Positions 1 through 5,940 of a stretch of DNA of 5,996 bases are shown piece by piece. How positions within the stretch are numbered: position 1 is the first letter of the stretch; each line of letters starts with the position of its first letter. Made by a program: the position numbers and the translations under genes. The notes below the pieces were generated by a model, which was not told the DNA's origin, did no database searches, and was given only the letters and a program-made list of their open reading frames with translations. The stretch comes from an uncultured Alcaligenaceae bacterium (GTDB lineage: Bacteria > Pseudomonadota > Gammaproteobacteria > Burkholderiales > Burkholderiaceae_B), in contig CALCPT010000078.1 in NCBI GenBank assembly GCA_937897265.1, positions 1-5,996 of the forward strand, written 5' to 3'.

Positions 1-1247
1 AGGAAACGGCTAAAAGTGTTTTCACCGTGCTGTATCCAGAGGCGGCTCTGGCGGTGGCACGTCGGGCCGATGCGCTACAAGCTGCAGGGCTTGAGCAGCC
101 TGCCTTGGCCGGCTTGCCCGTATCGATCAAAGATCTCTATGGTGTGGCTGGCGAAACCACGATGTCAGGTTCGGTCGTCTGCAAGGGTGAACCGGTGCAA
201 ACGCATGATGCCCCCGTGATTGCGCGACTGCGCGCTGCCGGCTCGGCCATTATTGGCAAAACCAATATGACTGAATTCGCCTTTTCAGGAATCGGCATCA
301 ACCCGCACTACGGTACCCCCGTCAATCCTACAGACACCAACGTCGCGCGCGTGCCTGGTGGTTCGTCCTCTGGTGCGGCTGTGTCGGTGGCATTAGGGTT
401 GGCTGTGGCAGGTTTGGGTTCAGACACCGGCGGCTCAATCCGCGTGCCAGCTGCTCTGTGCGGAATCGTAGGTTTTAAAAGTTCGCAGTTTCGTGTGCCA
501 CTCACAGGGGCAATGGAGCTTGCGCGTTCGTTGGACACTGTCTGTGCGATGACGCGCAGCGTCCAAGATTGTTTGACCGTTGACGGTGTGTTGTCTGGCG
601 CAATGCTGAACGTCAAGCGCCGTCCTTTGTCTGGCATGCGCTTTGCCTTGCCCCAAACGACTCTTTTAGAGGGCTTAGACGCGACGGTGTCTAAGGCCTT
701 TGCGCGTAGTGTGTCGATGTTGGCGGCTGCGGGTGCCCAGATCGTTGAGATCCCGTTGTCAGAGCTGGCCGAGATACCTAAGCTCAATGCACCAGGTGGG
801 CTGTCGCCGATCGAGGCTTATGCCGTACACCATGCGCGTCTGGCGAAGTCTAAAGAGGGTTTTGATCGCCGCGTCGCTGCCCGTGTCGCGCTCGGGGCAC
901 CCGTTACCGCTCAGCAGTACCTTGCGCTACTCGACAACCGGCTGGATTGGATTGCAAGGGTTGAACGCGCCCTTGAGGGCTTTGACGCGGTGCTCTGTCC
1001 GACCACGCCAATTATCGCGCCCGAGATCGCTGCGCTTGAGGCCTCTGATGAGGCGTTCTTTAAAGCGAATGGCCAGATGTTGCGCAACACGTTTGCCTTT
1101 AATTTTTTAGATGGCTGCTCGTTTAGTTTGCCCTGTCATATCGCGGGAGAGCAGGCGGTCGGGTTGATGCTGTCGTCGGTGAAAGGTGATGATGCGGCGC
1201 TGGCGGCGGTTGCGCTGGCGGTCGAGGCAGCACTGGCTAGTCGCTAA
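1..1247 (+). CDS. Amidase-signature family hydrolase, C-terminal part (5' end outside the window)
   Basis: This is a Ser-cisSer-Lys amidase, which hydrolyses carboxamides to acid plus ammonia or amine, probably in the cytoplasm. The frame is open to the window edge (from base 3: ETAKSVFTVLYPEAA), a segment that normally lies well inside the protein. The GTG at 27 is therefore not a real start, and the N-terminus is missing. Counting from base 27, the catalytic Lys is K35 in VSIKDLYG, the cis-Ser is S113 in PGGSSSGAA and the nucleophile is S137 in DTGGSIR. The 24-residue spacing between the two serines matches GatA and peptide amidase. The C-terminus (NFLDGCSFSLPCHIAGE, then VGLML) is typical of Burkholderiales amidases often labelled GatA-like. 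No gatB or gatC is visible, so a tRNA amidotransferase role is not supported. The substrate is unknown. Family assignment is firm. Confidence 0.95.
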   Translation, partial: ETAKSVFTVLYPEAALAVARRADALQAAGLEQPALAGLPVSIKDLYGVAGETTMSGSVVCKGEPVQTHDAPVIARLRAAGSAIIGKTNMTEFAFSGIGINPHYGTPVNPTDTNVARVPGGSSSGAAVSVALGLAVAGLGSDTGGSIRVPAALCGIVGFKSSQFRVPLTGAMELARSLDTVCAMTRSVQDCLTVDGVLSGAMLNVKRRPLSGMRFALPQTTLLEGLDATVSKAFARSVSMLAAAGAQIVEIPLSELAEIPKLNAPGGLSPIEAYAVHHARLAKSKEGFDRRVAARVALGAPVTAQQYLALLDNRLDWIARVERALEGFDAVLCPTTPIIAPEIAALEASDEAFFKANGQMLRNTFAFNFLDGCSFSLPCHIAGEQAVGLMLSSVKGDDAALAAVALAVEAALASR

Positions 1248-1279
1248 CTCTGCCTCTGAACGTTAGCTCTGCCTCTGAA
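1242..1279. repeat. 19-bp imperfect tandem duplication spanning the amidase stop codon
   Basis: Two adjacent 19-bp units, 1242-1260 and 1261-1279, differ at only two positions, both transitions. They share an exact 13-bp core, CTCTGCCTCTGAA. The first unit contains the amidase's last Arg codon and its TAA stop; the second carries TAG at the corresponding place. Because 19 is not a multiple of three, that TAG is in another frame. It looks like a small local slippage duplication rather than a functional element. Confidence 0.7.
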
Positions 1280-1476
1280 TCGTGCAGGGTAACGCTAATG
1301 ATTAATGGGGTTCAAACAAGAGGTCGAAGACTGGTTTGCAGGTGCATCAAGGCGTAAAGAACGCTTTGAAAGCATTTGAAATTGATCGAAACAAGTGGCC
1401 TTGCCTGTGCCCCTTACGGTCGGTAGTGAATGGCTCTAAGCTACTTCTCAGTTTCACTCAACAGAGGAGTATCGAA
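1248..1476. other. Intergenic region between amidase and lipoprotein genes
   Basis: About 230 bases without a supported gene. It begins with the 19-bp tandem duplication and ends with the lipoprotein gene's ribosome-binding site. I saw no strong hairpin followed by a T-run, no tRNA-like fold and no good sigma-70 promoter. A frame open from 1336 into the lipoprotein gene encodes nothing that looks like a protein start. A promoter for the lipoprotein gene must lie here or upstream, but I cannot place it. Confidence 0.5.
1463..1469 (+). promoter_or_regulatory. Ribosome-binding site of the lipoprotein gene
   Basis: AGAGGAG lies 7 bases before the ATG at 1477. It fixes the start of the small lipoprotein and rules out the longer frame. 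Confidence 0.8.
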
Positions 1477-1686
1477 ATGAGAGCCTTGCGCGGTATGGTG
1501 GTTGGGGTGTTTTTTTTGCTAACGGGCTGTGTGGCCTATGGCCCTCAACCTGCGGCGTACGGTTATGGCTACGGTCCAAACTATTCGTACTCGCCAGTCT
1601 ATGTGGCGCCTGTACCCACAGTGGTGGTCCCAATTGCGCGGTATCCGCAATACAGGCCCGGCTGGCATCGCCGTTGGCGTGGGTAA
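1477..1686 (+). CDS. Small Tyr/Pro-rich outer-membrane-type lipoprotein
   Basis: A 69-residue predicted lipoprotein. The ATG at 1477 follows a strong ribosome-binding site (AGAGGAG, 1463-1469, 7-base spacer), which decides against the longer frame beginning at 1336. Residues 1-18 form a signal peptide: basic start (R2, R5), hydrophobic core (MVVGVFFLL) and lipobox L15-T16-G17-C18, with C18 the acylated residue. Residue +2 is Val rather than Asp, which in Gram-negative bacteria favours sorting to the outer membrane. The mature part is a short low-complexity chain rich in Tyr, Gly, Pro and Val (residues 20-50) that ends in a basic and aromatic tail (PGWHRRWRG). Similar tiny Tyr/Pro-rich lipoproteins are common in Burkholderiales and have no assigned function. 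It lies 123 bases before the kinase gene. Whether they share a transcript is unclear. Confidence 0.75.
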   Translation: MRALRGMVVGVFFLLTGCVAYGPQPAAYGYGYGPNYSYSPVYVAPVPTVVVPIARYPQYRPGWHRRWRG

Positions 1687-1799
1687 GAACTACAACTGAA
1701 AAATGCGCACGCTTTGGCGTACAAACCTGTAAAGTGTCAGCACTTGCCGAGTTTAGAGCCCATTTAAGAGACTCTTTTTCCTGACCGACAAGCTTAAAC

Positions 1800-1803
1800 G
1801 GAG
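1800..1803 (+). promoter_or_regulatory. Ribosome-binding site supporting the kinase TTG start
   Basis: GGAG with a 6-base spacer to the TTG at 1810. With the in-frame stop at 1795, this makes TTG the only start that keeps the whole kinase domain. Confidence 0.65.
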
Positions 1804-1809
1804 CTGCCA

Positions 1810-2658
1810 TTGAAAGTCCCGCAACGTCTCGCGCCGCTGCTCGAAGAGGGTTTAGTCGACGAAGTTCTGAGTCAGCTCATGAGCGGAAAAGAGGCCACGG
1901 TCTACGTCGTGCGTTGTGGCGACTCTGTGCGTTGTGCAAAGGTCTACAAAGACGCCAAACAACGCAGCTTCAAAAATGCGGTGTCCTATACCGAAGGGCG
2001 CAAAGTTAAAAATAGCCGTCAGGCGCGCGCCATGGAAAAAGGCACGCGCTATGGCAGACAAATGCAAGAAGAGGCTTGGCAGAACGCCGAGGTCGATGCG
2101 TTATTTCGCCTAGCAAACGCGGGTGTGCGGGTGCCCAAGCCCTACATTTGCACGGATGGTGTCTTGCTGATGGAGCTCGTCACAGATGCGGACGGTCAGG
2201 TGGCTCCCCGCCTCAATGATGTTGAACTCACCGCGGAGTTGGCGCTTGAGCATCACGCGTATTTGATTCATCAGGTGGTCCTGATGCTGTGTGCTGGGGT
2301 GATTCATGGCGATCTGTCTGAATACAATATTTTGATGGCGGCGAGCGGGCCCGTTATTATTGATTTGCCGCAGGCGGTCGATGCGGCAGGCAACAATGAA
2401 GCGGCGGCGATGCTGGCACGTGACGTACAAAATCTGGCCGTTTATTTCGGGCAGTTTGCCCCGCAATTGCTCACAACGGCCTATGCTAAAGAAATTTGGC
2501 AACACTATGTTGCAGGCACCTTAACGCCTGAAACCCCCTTAACCGGCTTTGTGGCAGCCGATACGACTCCGGTGGACATGGCTGGCTTGCTGCAAGAAAT
2601 CGAGGATACCCGCCGCGAAGAGCAAGAGCGTAGGCTGCGGTTGCAAGAGCGCGATTAA
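1810..2658 (+). CDS. RIO1-family atypical serine protein kinase, TTG start
   Basis: A 282-residue cytoplasmic protein kinase of the atypical RIO family, expected to transfer ATP phosphate to Ser or to autophosphorylate. Its bacterial substrate is not known to me. Visible motifs are the nucleotide loop SGKEATVYVV (25-34), ATP-anchoring K44 in CAKVYKD, the RIO1-type flexible loop (about 52-83, with GRKVKNSRQARAMEKG), the catalytic loop HGDLSEYN (166-173; catalytic D168, metal-binding N173) and metal-binding D185 in IIDLPQAVD. All key residues are present, so the kinase should be active. A charged helical tail (EIEDTRREEQERR) ends the protein. The TTG at 1810 is chosen because GGAG (1800-1803) lies 6 bases before it, an in-frame TAA stands at 1795, and the next ATG (1879) would remove the conserved N-terminal helix just before the nucleotide loop. 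Archaeal and eukaryotic relatives act in ribosome maturation; extending that role here would be inference. Confidence 0.94.
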   Translation: MKVPQRLAPLLEEGLVDEVLSQLMSGKEATVYVVRCGDSVRCAKVYKDAKQRSFKNAVSYTEGRKVKNSRQARAMEKGTRYGRQMQEEAWQNAEVDALFRLANAGVRVPKPYICTDGVLLMELVTDADGQVAPRLNDVELTAELALEHHAYLIHQVVLMLCAGVIHGDLSEYNILMAASGPVIIDLPQAVDAAGNNEAAAMLARDVQNLAVYFGQFAPQLLTTAYAKEIWQHYVAGTLTPETPLTGFVAADTTPVDMAGLLQEIEDTRREEQERRLRLQERD

Positions 2659-2679
2659 GTTAATCGTCAATCACATGGC

Positions 2680-2685
2680 TATAAT
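2680..2685 (+). promoter_or_regulatory. Probable sigma-70 -10 box for ilvE
   Basis: A perfect TATAAT preceded by TGGC lies 36 bases before the ilvE ATG, in the 62-bp gap after the kinase gene. Transcription would begin near 2692, giving a leader of about 29 bases. No good -35 hexamer is seen: the 17-base-spaced position (2657-2662) reads AAGTTA and overlaps the kinase stop codon, so the promoter may be weak or activator-dependent. The leader is too short to hold a leader-peptide attenuator. Confidence 0.6.
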
Positions 2686-2720
2686 CAAGTGAACATATAT
2701 CCAATTACTTGAACCCTGCC

Positions 2721-3818
2721 ATGACTGCACAATCTTCTCTTGCCTTTCGGTCGACCAAGTCTACCCACCCCACGCCTCAGGCCGAACGCGAAGCAATCGT
2801 CGCGAACCCTGGTTTTGGTAAGTACTTTACTGATCATATGGTGTCGATTGACTGGACCTTAGAGCAAGGTTGGCACGATGCCGCGCTTAAGCCTTACGGC
2901 CCTTTGATGCTTGATCCGGCTTCCTCGGTATTGCACTATGCCCAAGAGATTTTTGAAGGTTTGAAAGCCTACCGTCATCCCGACGGTTCAATCTGGACTT
3001 TTCGCCCTGAACAAAATGCTGCGCGGATGCAGCGTTCGGCAACGCGCTTAGCCTTGCCACCGCTGCCAACAGATTTGTTTCTTGAGTCGATTAAGCAACT
3101 CGTTGCGGCCGATGCGGCCTGGGTGCCAGGTTCGGGCGAAATGAGTTTGTATCTTCGGCCTTTCATGATCGCCAATGAAAGCTTTTTGGGTGTGCGCTCG
3201 GCGCACCGTGCGGCCTATTATGTGATCGCAAGCCCCGCTGGCCCTTACTTTGCCAAGGGTGTGGCACCCGTGATGATTTGGTTGGCTGAAGATCATGCGC
3301 GTGCGGCCTATGGTGGCACAGGTGCTGCTAAGTGCGGTGGTAACTATGCGGCTTCTCTGTTGCCTCAGCAAGAGGCCTACGAAAACGGTTGCCCGCAAGT
3401 GTTGTTTTTAGATTCGCAAGAAGGCAAGTACATCGAAGAGCTTGGCGGCATGAACGTATTTTTGGTGCGAAAAGACGGCACGCTAGTCACGCCAGAGTTG
3501 ACGGGCAGTATTCTTGAGGGTGTCACGCGCATGAGCATTATCCAACTTGCTCGCGATCGCGGTCACAAGGTTCAAGAACGCAAAATTACCATTGATGAGT
3601 GGCGCGAGGGGATCGCTTCAGGTGACATCACTGAAGCGTTTGCCTGTGGAACAGCTGCGGTGGTGACACCGATCGCGGCACTCAAAGGGCGTGGCTTTAT
3701 TGCAGGTGATGAGAACGCACCGGCAGGCAAACTCACCATGTCTTTACGCCAAGAGCTGACCGATATTCAGTCGGGACGCTTACCAGACCGTCATGGCTGG
3801 ATGCAGCGTTTGGTGTAA
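2721..3818 (+). CDS. ilvE: Branched-chain amino acid aminotransferase (group II, fold type IV)
   Basis: This PLP enzyme interconverts Leu, Ile and Val with their 2-oxo acids, using glutamate/2-oxoglutarate. It is the last step of branched-chain amino acid synthesis and the first of their breakdown, in the cytoplasm. The protein is 365 residues, the size of the group II family (TIGR01123 type, as in actinobacteria and mitochondria) and longer than E. coli IlvE at about 309. Visible motifs, numbered from this ATG, are YAQEIFEGLKAYR (74-86), NAARMQRSA (99-107), YLRPFMIA, the PLP lysine K204 in GTGAAKCGGNYAAS, the cofactor-binding stretch EELGGMNVF (239-247) and the phosphate-binding GTAAVVTP (310-317). 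The ATG at 2721 is preferred over the in-frame TTG at 2709, although neither has a clear Shine-Dalgarno sequence. The gene appears to have its own promoter and to converge on the next gene. No other ilv or leu genes are in the window. Confidence 0.97.
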   Translation: MTAQSSLAFRSTKSTHPTPQAEREAIVANPGFGKYFTDHMVSIDWTLEQGWHDAALKPYGPLMLDPASSVLHYAQEIFEGLKAYRHPDGSIWTFRPEQNAARMQRSATRLALPPLPTDLFLESIKQLVAADAAWVPGSGEMSLYLRPFMIANESFLGVRSAHRAAYYVIASPAGPYFAKGVAPVMIWLAEDHARAAYGGTGAAKCGGNYAASLLPQQEAYENGCPQVLFLDSQEGKYIEELGGMNVFLVRKDGTLVTPELTGSILEGVTRMSIIQLARDRGHKVQERKITIDEWREGIASGDITEAFACGTAAVVTPIAALKGRGFIAGDENAPAGKLTMSLRQELTDIQSGRLPDRHGWMQRLV

Positions 3819-3824
3819 CGCTTT

Positions 3825-3848
3825 GGGCTGCGTAACCGACCGCAGCTC
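3825..3848. terminator. Hairpin between convergent genes, possible weak bidirectional terminator
   Basis: GGGCTGCG (3825-3832) can pair with CGCAGCTC (3841-3848) to give an 8-bp stem with one G-U pair and an 8-base loop. It fills the 28-bp gap between the ilvE stop and the convergent minus-strand stop, and it overlaps the last two bases of that stop codon. Neither strand has a proper T-run afterwards, so it is not a textbook intrinsic terminator. It may block or stabilise the two 3' ends. Confidence 0.4.
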
Positions 3849-4371
3849 AGGTTGATTTGAGTGCTAGAGAGAGCATCAGCTGATATTGTGCAGCCTCTAG
3901 GTAGGGCTGCTTATTCATTAAATCCATTAACAGCTTGTCGGCCAAGATCACTTGATCGGCCGGTAACTCTTTCATGACAGCTGAATACACCGCAAAGCGA
4001 CCACCGTTTGTCCAGGCTTGAATGGCCTGTTCTTGCGCCTGCGCGTGTTCGAGCTTTTTTTGTGTGCGTTTCAGGCGTTGTCGGTCGGCTTCAACCGTAC
4101 CGTAAGCGGTTCTTGTCTCGGGTTGTCCAGAGCCTCTCAACACTCTGAGGCGTGCCGCAGTGCGAATAGTAAGGTAATCGGCCTGAGTGGTAAGTTTTTC
4201 GCGCTCAAACTGTTGAATTTGCGCTAACAGCAAGTCAGGCTGAGCATCGCTTTGGGTTGTGAGCTTTTTTAAACTTGCGGGCACGCGGTGCCCGCGCTGC
4301 TCGAGCAAGGCTCGATAGCGCTGCGCAGTGAACTGCGTCTGGCCTGCAGGGATAGAGCGCGGGAGTGGCAT
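3847..4371 (-). CDS. Unrecognised soluble protein, Gln-rich with a coiled-coil segment
   Basis: A 174-residue protein I do not recognise. It has no signal peptide and no membrane segment, so it is probably cytoplasmic. Residues about 42-75 and 92-120 look strongly helical. The second stretch (EADRQRLKRTQKKLEHAQAQ) is basic, Gln-rich and likely coiled coil, and could bind nucleic acid or a partner. Residues 123-174 are more hydrophobic and look like a compact helical end (AVYSAVMKELPADQV, then LLMDLMNKQPYLEAA). The tetrapeptide LTTQ occurs twice (37-40, 60-63). Evidence that it is real is a very strong ribosome-binding site (GAGGTGA, 7-base spacer to ATG), protein-like composition along its length, and the absence of another gene on the opposite strand. 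It converges on ilvE and diverges from the membrane protein. I assign no function. Confidence 0.78.
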   Translation of the reverse strand: MPLPRSIPAGQTQFTAQRYRALLEQRGHRVPASLKKLTTQSDAQPDLLLAQIQQFEREKLTTQADYLTIRTAARLRVLRGSGQPETRTAYGTVEADRQRLKRTQKKLEHAQAQEQAIQAWTNGGRFAVYSAVMKELPADQVILADKLLMDLMNKQPYLEAAQYQLMLSLALKST

Positions 4372-4378
4372 CTATAAG

Positions 4379-4385
4379 TCACCTC
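4379..4385 (-). promoter_or_regulatory. Strong ribosome-binding site of the minus-strand gene
   Basis: Read on the minus strand this is GAGGTGA, 7 bases before the ATG at 4371. It lies inside a small inverted repeat (CACCT-CA-AGGTG, 4380-4391), so the site could be partly masked if the transcript begins far enough upstream. Confidence 0.75.
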
Positions 4386-4395
4386 AAGGTGGCAT

Positions 4396-4401
4396 AGTAT
4401 A
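4396..4401 (-). promoter_or_regulatory. Candidate -10 box for the minus-strand gene
   Basis: TATACT on the minus strand, 24 bases before the start codon. It would place the transcription start near 4389 with a leader of about 17 bases. No convincing -35 box is visible at the usual spacing. Confidence 0.35.
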
Positions 4402-4417
4402 TCTTAGCAAAATAAAT

Positions 4418-4448
4418 TAGTACATTTTTATTGCGTTTTATAGTACAT
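4418..4448. repeat. Paired 8-bp direct repeats in the divergent promoter region
   Basis: TAGTACAT occurs exactly at 4418-4425 and again at 4441-4448, a 23-bp period or about two helical turns. Each copy contains the palindrome GTAC. The second overlaps the candidate plus-strand -10 box, and the first lies just upstream of the candidate minus-strand -10 box. The layout would suit a regulator binding one face of the helix between the two divergent genes, but the repeat is short and chance in AT-rich DNA is possible. Confidence 0.35.
4439..4444 (+). promoter_or_regulatory. Candidate -10 box for the membrane protein gene
   Basis: TATAGT in the AT-rich gap, 43 bases before the ATG at 4488. If used, transcription would start near 4451, which would exclude the in-frame TTG at 4431 as a start and fit the ATG at 4488. 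The -35 region is poor. Confidence 0.3.
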
Positions 4449-4487
4449 CCTGTTCAAGTGATTGCATTCAAAGCATTGAAAATATTG

Positions 4488-5912
4488 ATGAATTCAAAAT
4501 ATTCCCAGTTCGGCTGCATCTTGATTGGTAGCTTGTTTTTGCTCTGGCCTGCCATCTTCAATGGCTATCCACTGCTATATAGCGACTCGCACGTGTTCAT
4601 CTCGCAGCCGGTGGCCGGCTTCATGAATTGGGATAAGCCTTACATCTATGGGCCGCTGATTCTTTTATTTCATGCATGGCAAACGCTTTGGCTGGTCGTG
4701 ATTGCACAGGCGTTGCTGGTGTCGCATCTGCTCTGGTTGGTCATCGTGACTTTGACGCCTAAGCCACAGCAAGCCCGCGCGACAGTGACGCACTCAGGCA
4801 TCTCAACCTCTGCCTGGTCTGTCGCTAAGCGACATCTGCTAGCTTGTGGGCTGCTCGCGTTAGCAAGTACAACCCCATGGTTCGTGAGTTTTCTGATGCC
4901 TGATATTTTTGCGGCCATCACAGTGTTGTGTATTTTTTTGTTAGGTTTTTCGACACGCTTGAATCGTGTTGAGGTTGTGTGGCTGGTGCTGCTCGGCGCC
5001 GCGGCAATCGCGGTTCACCTGTCGCATCTTGTGATTGCAGCGGCGTGTTTGCTTGGCGTACTTTGTTTAGGTGTGCGTCGTCTAGCGCTGGCTGTTTTGC
5101 CCTTAGTATGTGCCCTTGCCCTTTTGCTTGGCACCAATCTCTATGCTTTTCAAAACGCAGCGATCTCACCACATGGCTCAGTTTTTATGCTTGCCCGTTT
5201 GTCGGGTGACGGCAATACCAAAGAGATCCTTGAAAAATACTGTGAGCAAAAAAACTGGTATCTCTGCGCGTGGGTCGATCGTTTGCCTACAGATAGCGAT
5301 GATTTTTTATGGAACGGCAAGGGGCCTGTTTGGAGCCACCCTGGTGGACCAATCGGTTTGGCACCAGAAGCTTCAGAGATTGTGTCCTACGTCATTCGCA
5401 CAAGGCCTTGGCCTGTCTTGTTATCTGGCTTGAGCAATATGGCCCAACAGTTGTGGATGATTCAGTTGGGCGACACCTTGCATTCTGATCACCTCGACGT
5501 AACGGTTGCCAAAAGTGTGCGCCAGTATTTTGCAGCTGAAGAGCTTGAGCGCTTGTACGCTTCACGGCAAATGAAGCAAACGCTGGTGGCAGATGCTGTC
5601 TGGTTCAGTCGTCTGACTGTCGTGGTGTTTTATTGTGCGTCAGCGTTTGGTATGTATGTTTTATTCGTCGCTTGGCGCAAGCGCGGTGCGCAGCGTGAGC
5701 AAACGTACTCACCCCAAGGGCGCGAGCACACTCGACTAGTGGTGAGTTTTATTCTGATACTTTGGTTAGGCGTTGTATCTAACGCCTTTGCGACAGGGGC
5801 GCTTTCTAAGCCGCATCATCGTTACCAAGCCCGTATTGCTTGGTTATTGGTCTTGCCCCCGCTGCTCTTGTGGCGCAACGCAGTGCCAAGCACAGCCTCG
5901 AGTTCAGCCTAG
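4488..5912 (+). CDS. Uncharacterised polytopic inner-membrane protein with a large extracytoplasmic domain
   Basis: A 474-residue integral membrane protein. Hydrophobic stretches lie at about 8-26, 53-88 (probably two helices), 114-155 (probably two), 163-193 (probably two), 198-218, 374-396, 416-436 and 448-463, suggesting roughly ten to eleven spans. A polar domain of about 150 residues (220-372), probably periplasmic, separates the N- and C-terminal blocks. It holds PHGSVFMLARLSGDG (228-242), two close cysteines (C252, C260) and DRLPTDSDDFLW (264-275). The first loop has NGYPLLYSDS (25-34), and near the C-terminus is SKPHHRYQARIAWLL (440-454). From memory, these segments recur in a family of unnamed proteobacterial membrane proteins. 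The architecture, with an acidic residue in the first loop, vaguely recalls GT-C glycosyltransferases, but that is inference. The start is uncertain: the ATG at 4488 is preferred, while GTG 4458 and TTG 4431 are in frame. No clear Shine-Dalgarno sequence is seen. Confidence 0.9.
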   Translation: MNSKYSQFGCILIGSLFLLWPAIFNGYPLLYSDSHVFISQPVAGFMNWDKPYIYGPLILLFHAWQTLWLVVIAQALLVSHLLWLVIVTLTPKPQQARATVTHSGISTSAWSVAKRHLLACGLLALASTTPWFVSFLMPDIFAAITVLCIFLLGFSTRLNRVEVVWLVLLGAAAIAVHLSHLVIAAACLLGVLCLGVRRLALAVLPLVCALALLLGTNLYAFQNAAISPHGSVFMLARLSGDGNTKEILEKYCEQKNWYLCAWVDRLPTDSDDFLWNGKGPVWSHPGGPIGLAPEASEIVSYVIRTRPWPVLLSGLSNMAQQLWMIQLGDTLHSDHLDVTVAKSVRQYFAAEELERLYASRQMKQTLVADAVWFSRLTVVVFYCASAFGMYVLFVAWRKRGAQREQTYSPQGREHTRLVVSFILILWLGVVSNAFATGALSKPHHRYQARIAWLLVLPPLLLWRNAVPSTASSSA

Positions 5913-5940
5913 CCTCGAAGCGGTGCTCGCGCTAGCGCAA

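Noticed and set aside
27..29. GTG as the start of the amidase
   Set aside because: The frame is open upstream to the window edge, and the residues before and after belong to the middle of the family's normal N-terminal region. The true start is outside the window.
308..787. Long minus-strand open frame (159 codons) opposite the amidase
   Set aside because: It lies entirely antisense to a clear amidase containing all catalytic motifs, and its translation resembles no protein. It is a shadow frame.
1400..1442. Promoter for the lipoprotein gene (TTGCCT or TTACGG with TAGTGA or TAAGCT)
   Set aside because: The best pairs match the -10 consensus at only two or three of six positions, which is no better than background.
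1336..1476. N-terminal extension of the lipoprotein gene
   Set aside because: The extra 47 residues would bury the signal peptide and lipobox, while a strong ribosome-binding site lies directly before the ATG at 1477.
1749..1785. GAGT...ACTC pairing before a T-run (CTTTTTCC) as a terminator of the lipoprotein gene
   Set aside because: The stem is only 4-5 bp around a loop of about 18 bases, which is too weak to call a terminator.
1454..1810. Minus-strand open frame of 118 codons overlapping the lipoprotein gene and the gap after it
   Set aside because: It is antisense to the lipoprotein gene and its translation has no recognisable motifs or family resemblance.
2110..2505. Minus-strand open frame (131 codons) opposite the kinase
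   Set aside because: It is antisense to the catalytic core of the RIO kinase and has no features of its own.
3048..3398. Minus-strand open frame (116 codons) opposite ilvE
   Set aside because: It is antisense to the conserved aminotransferase sequence and not protein-like.
5110..5433. Alternate-frame plus-strand frame inside the membrane protein gene
   Set aside because: It overlaps the polar domain of the large membrane protein, and its composition fits an out-of-frame reading.
5929..5938. Perfect palindrome GCGCTAGCGC between the two convergent stops as a terminator
   Set aside because: With no loop bases the usable stem is only about 3 bp, and no T-run follows on either strand. Short palindromes like this are expected by chance.
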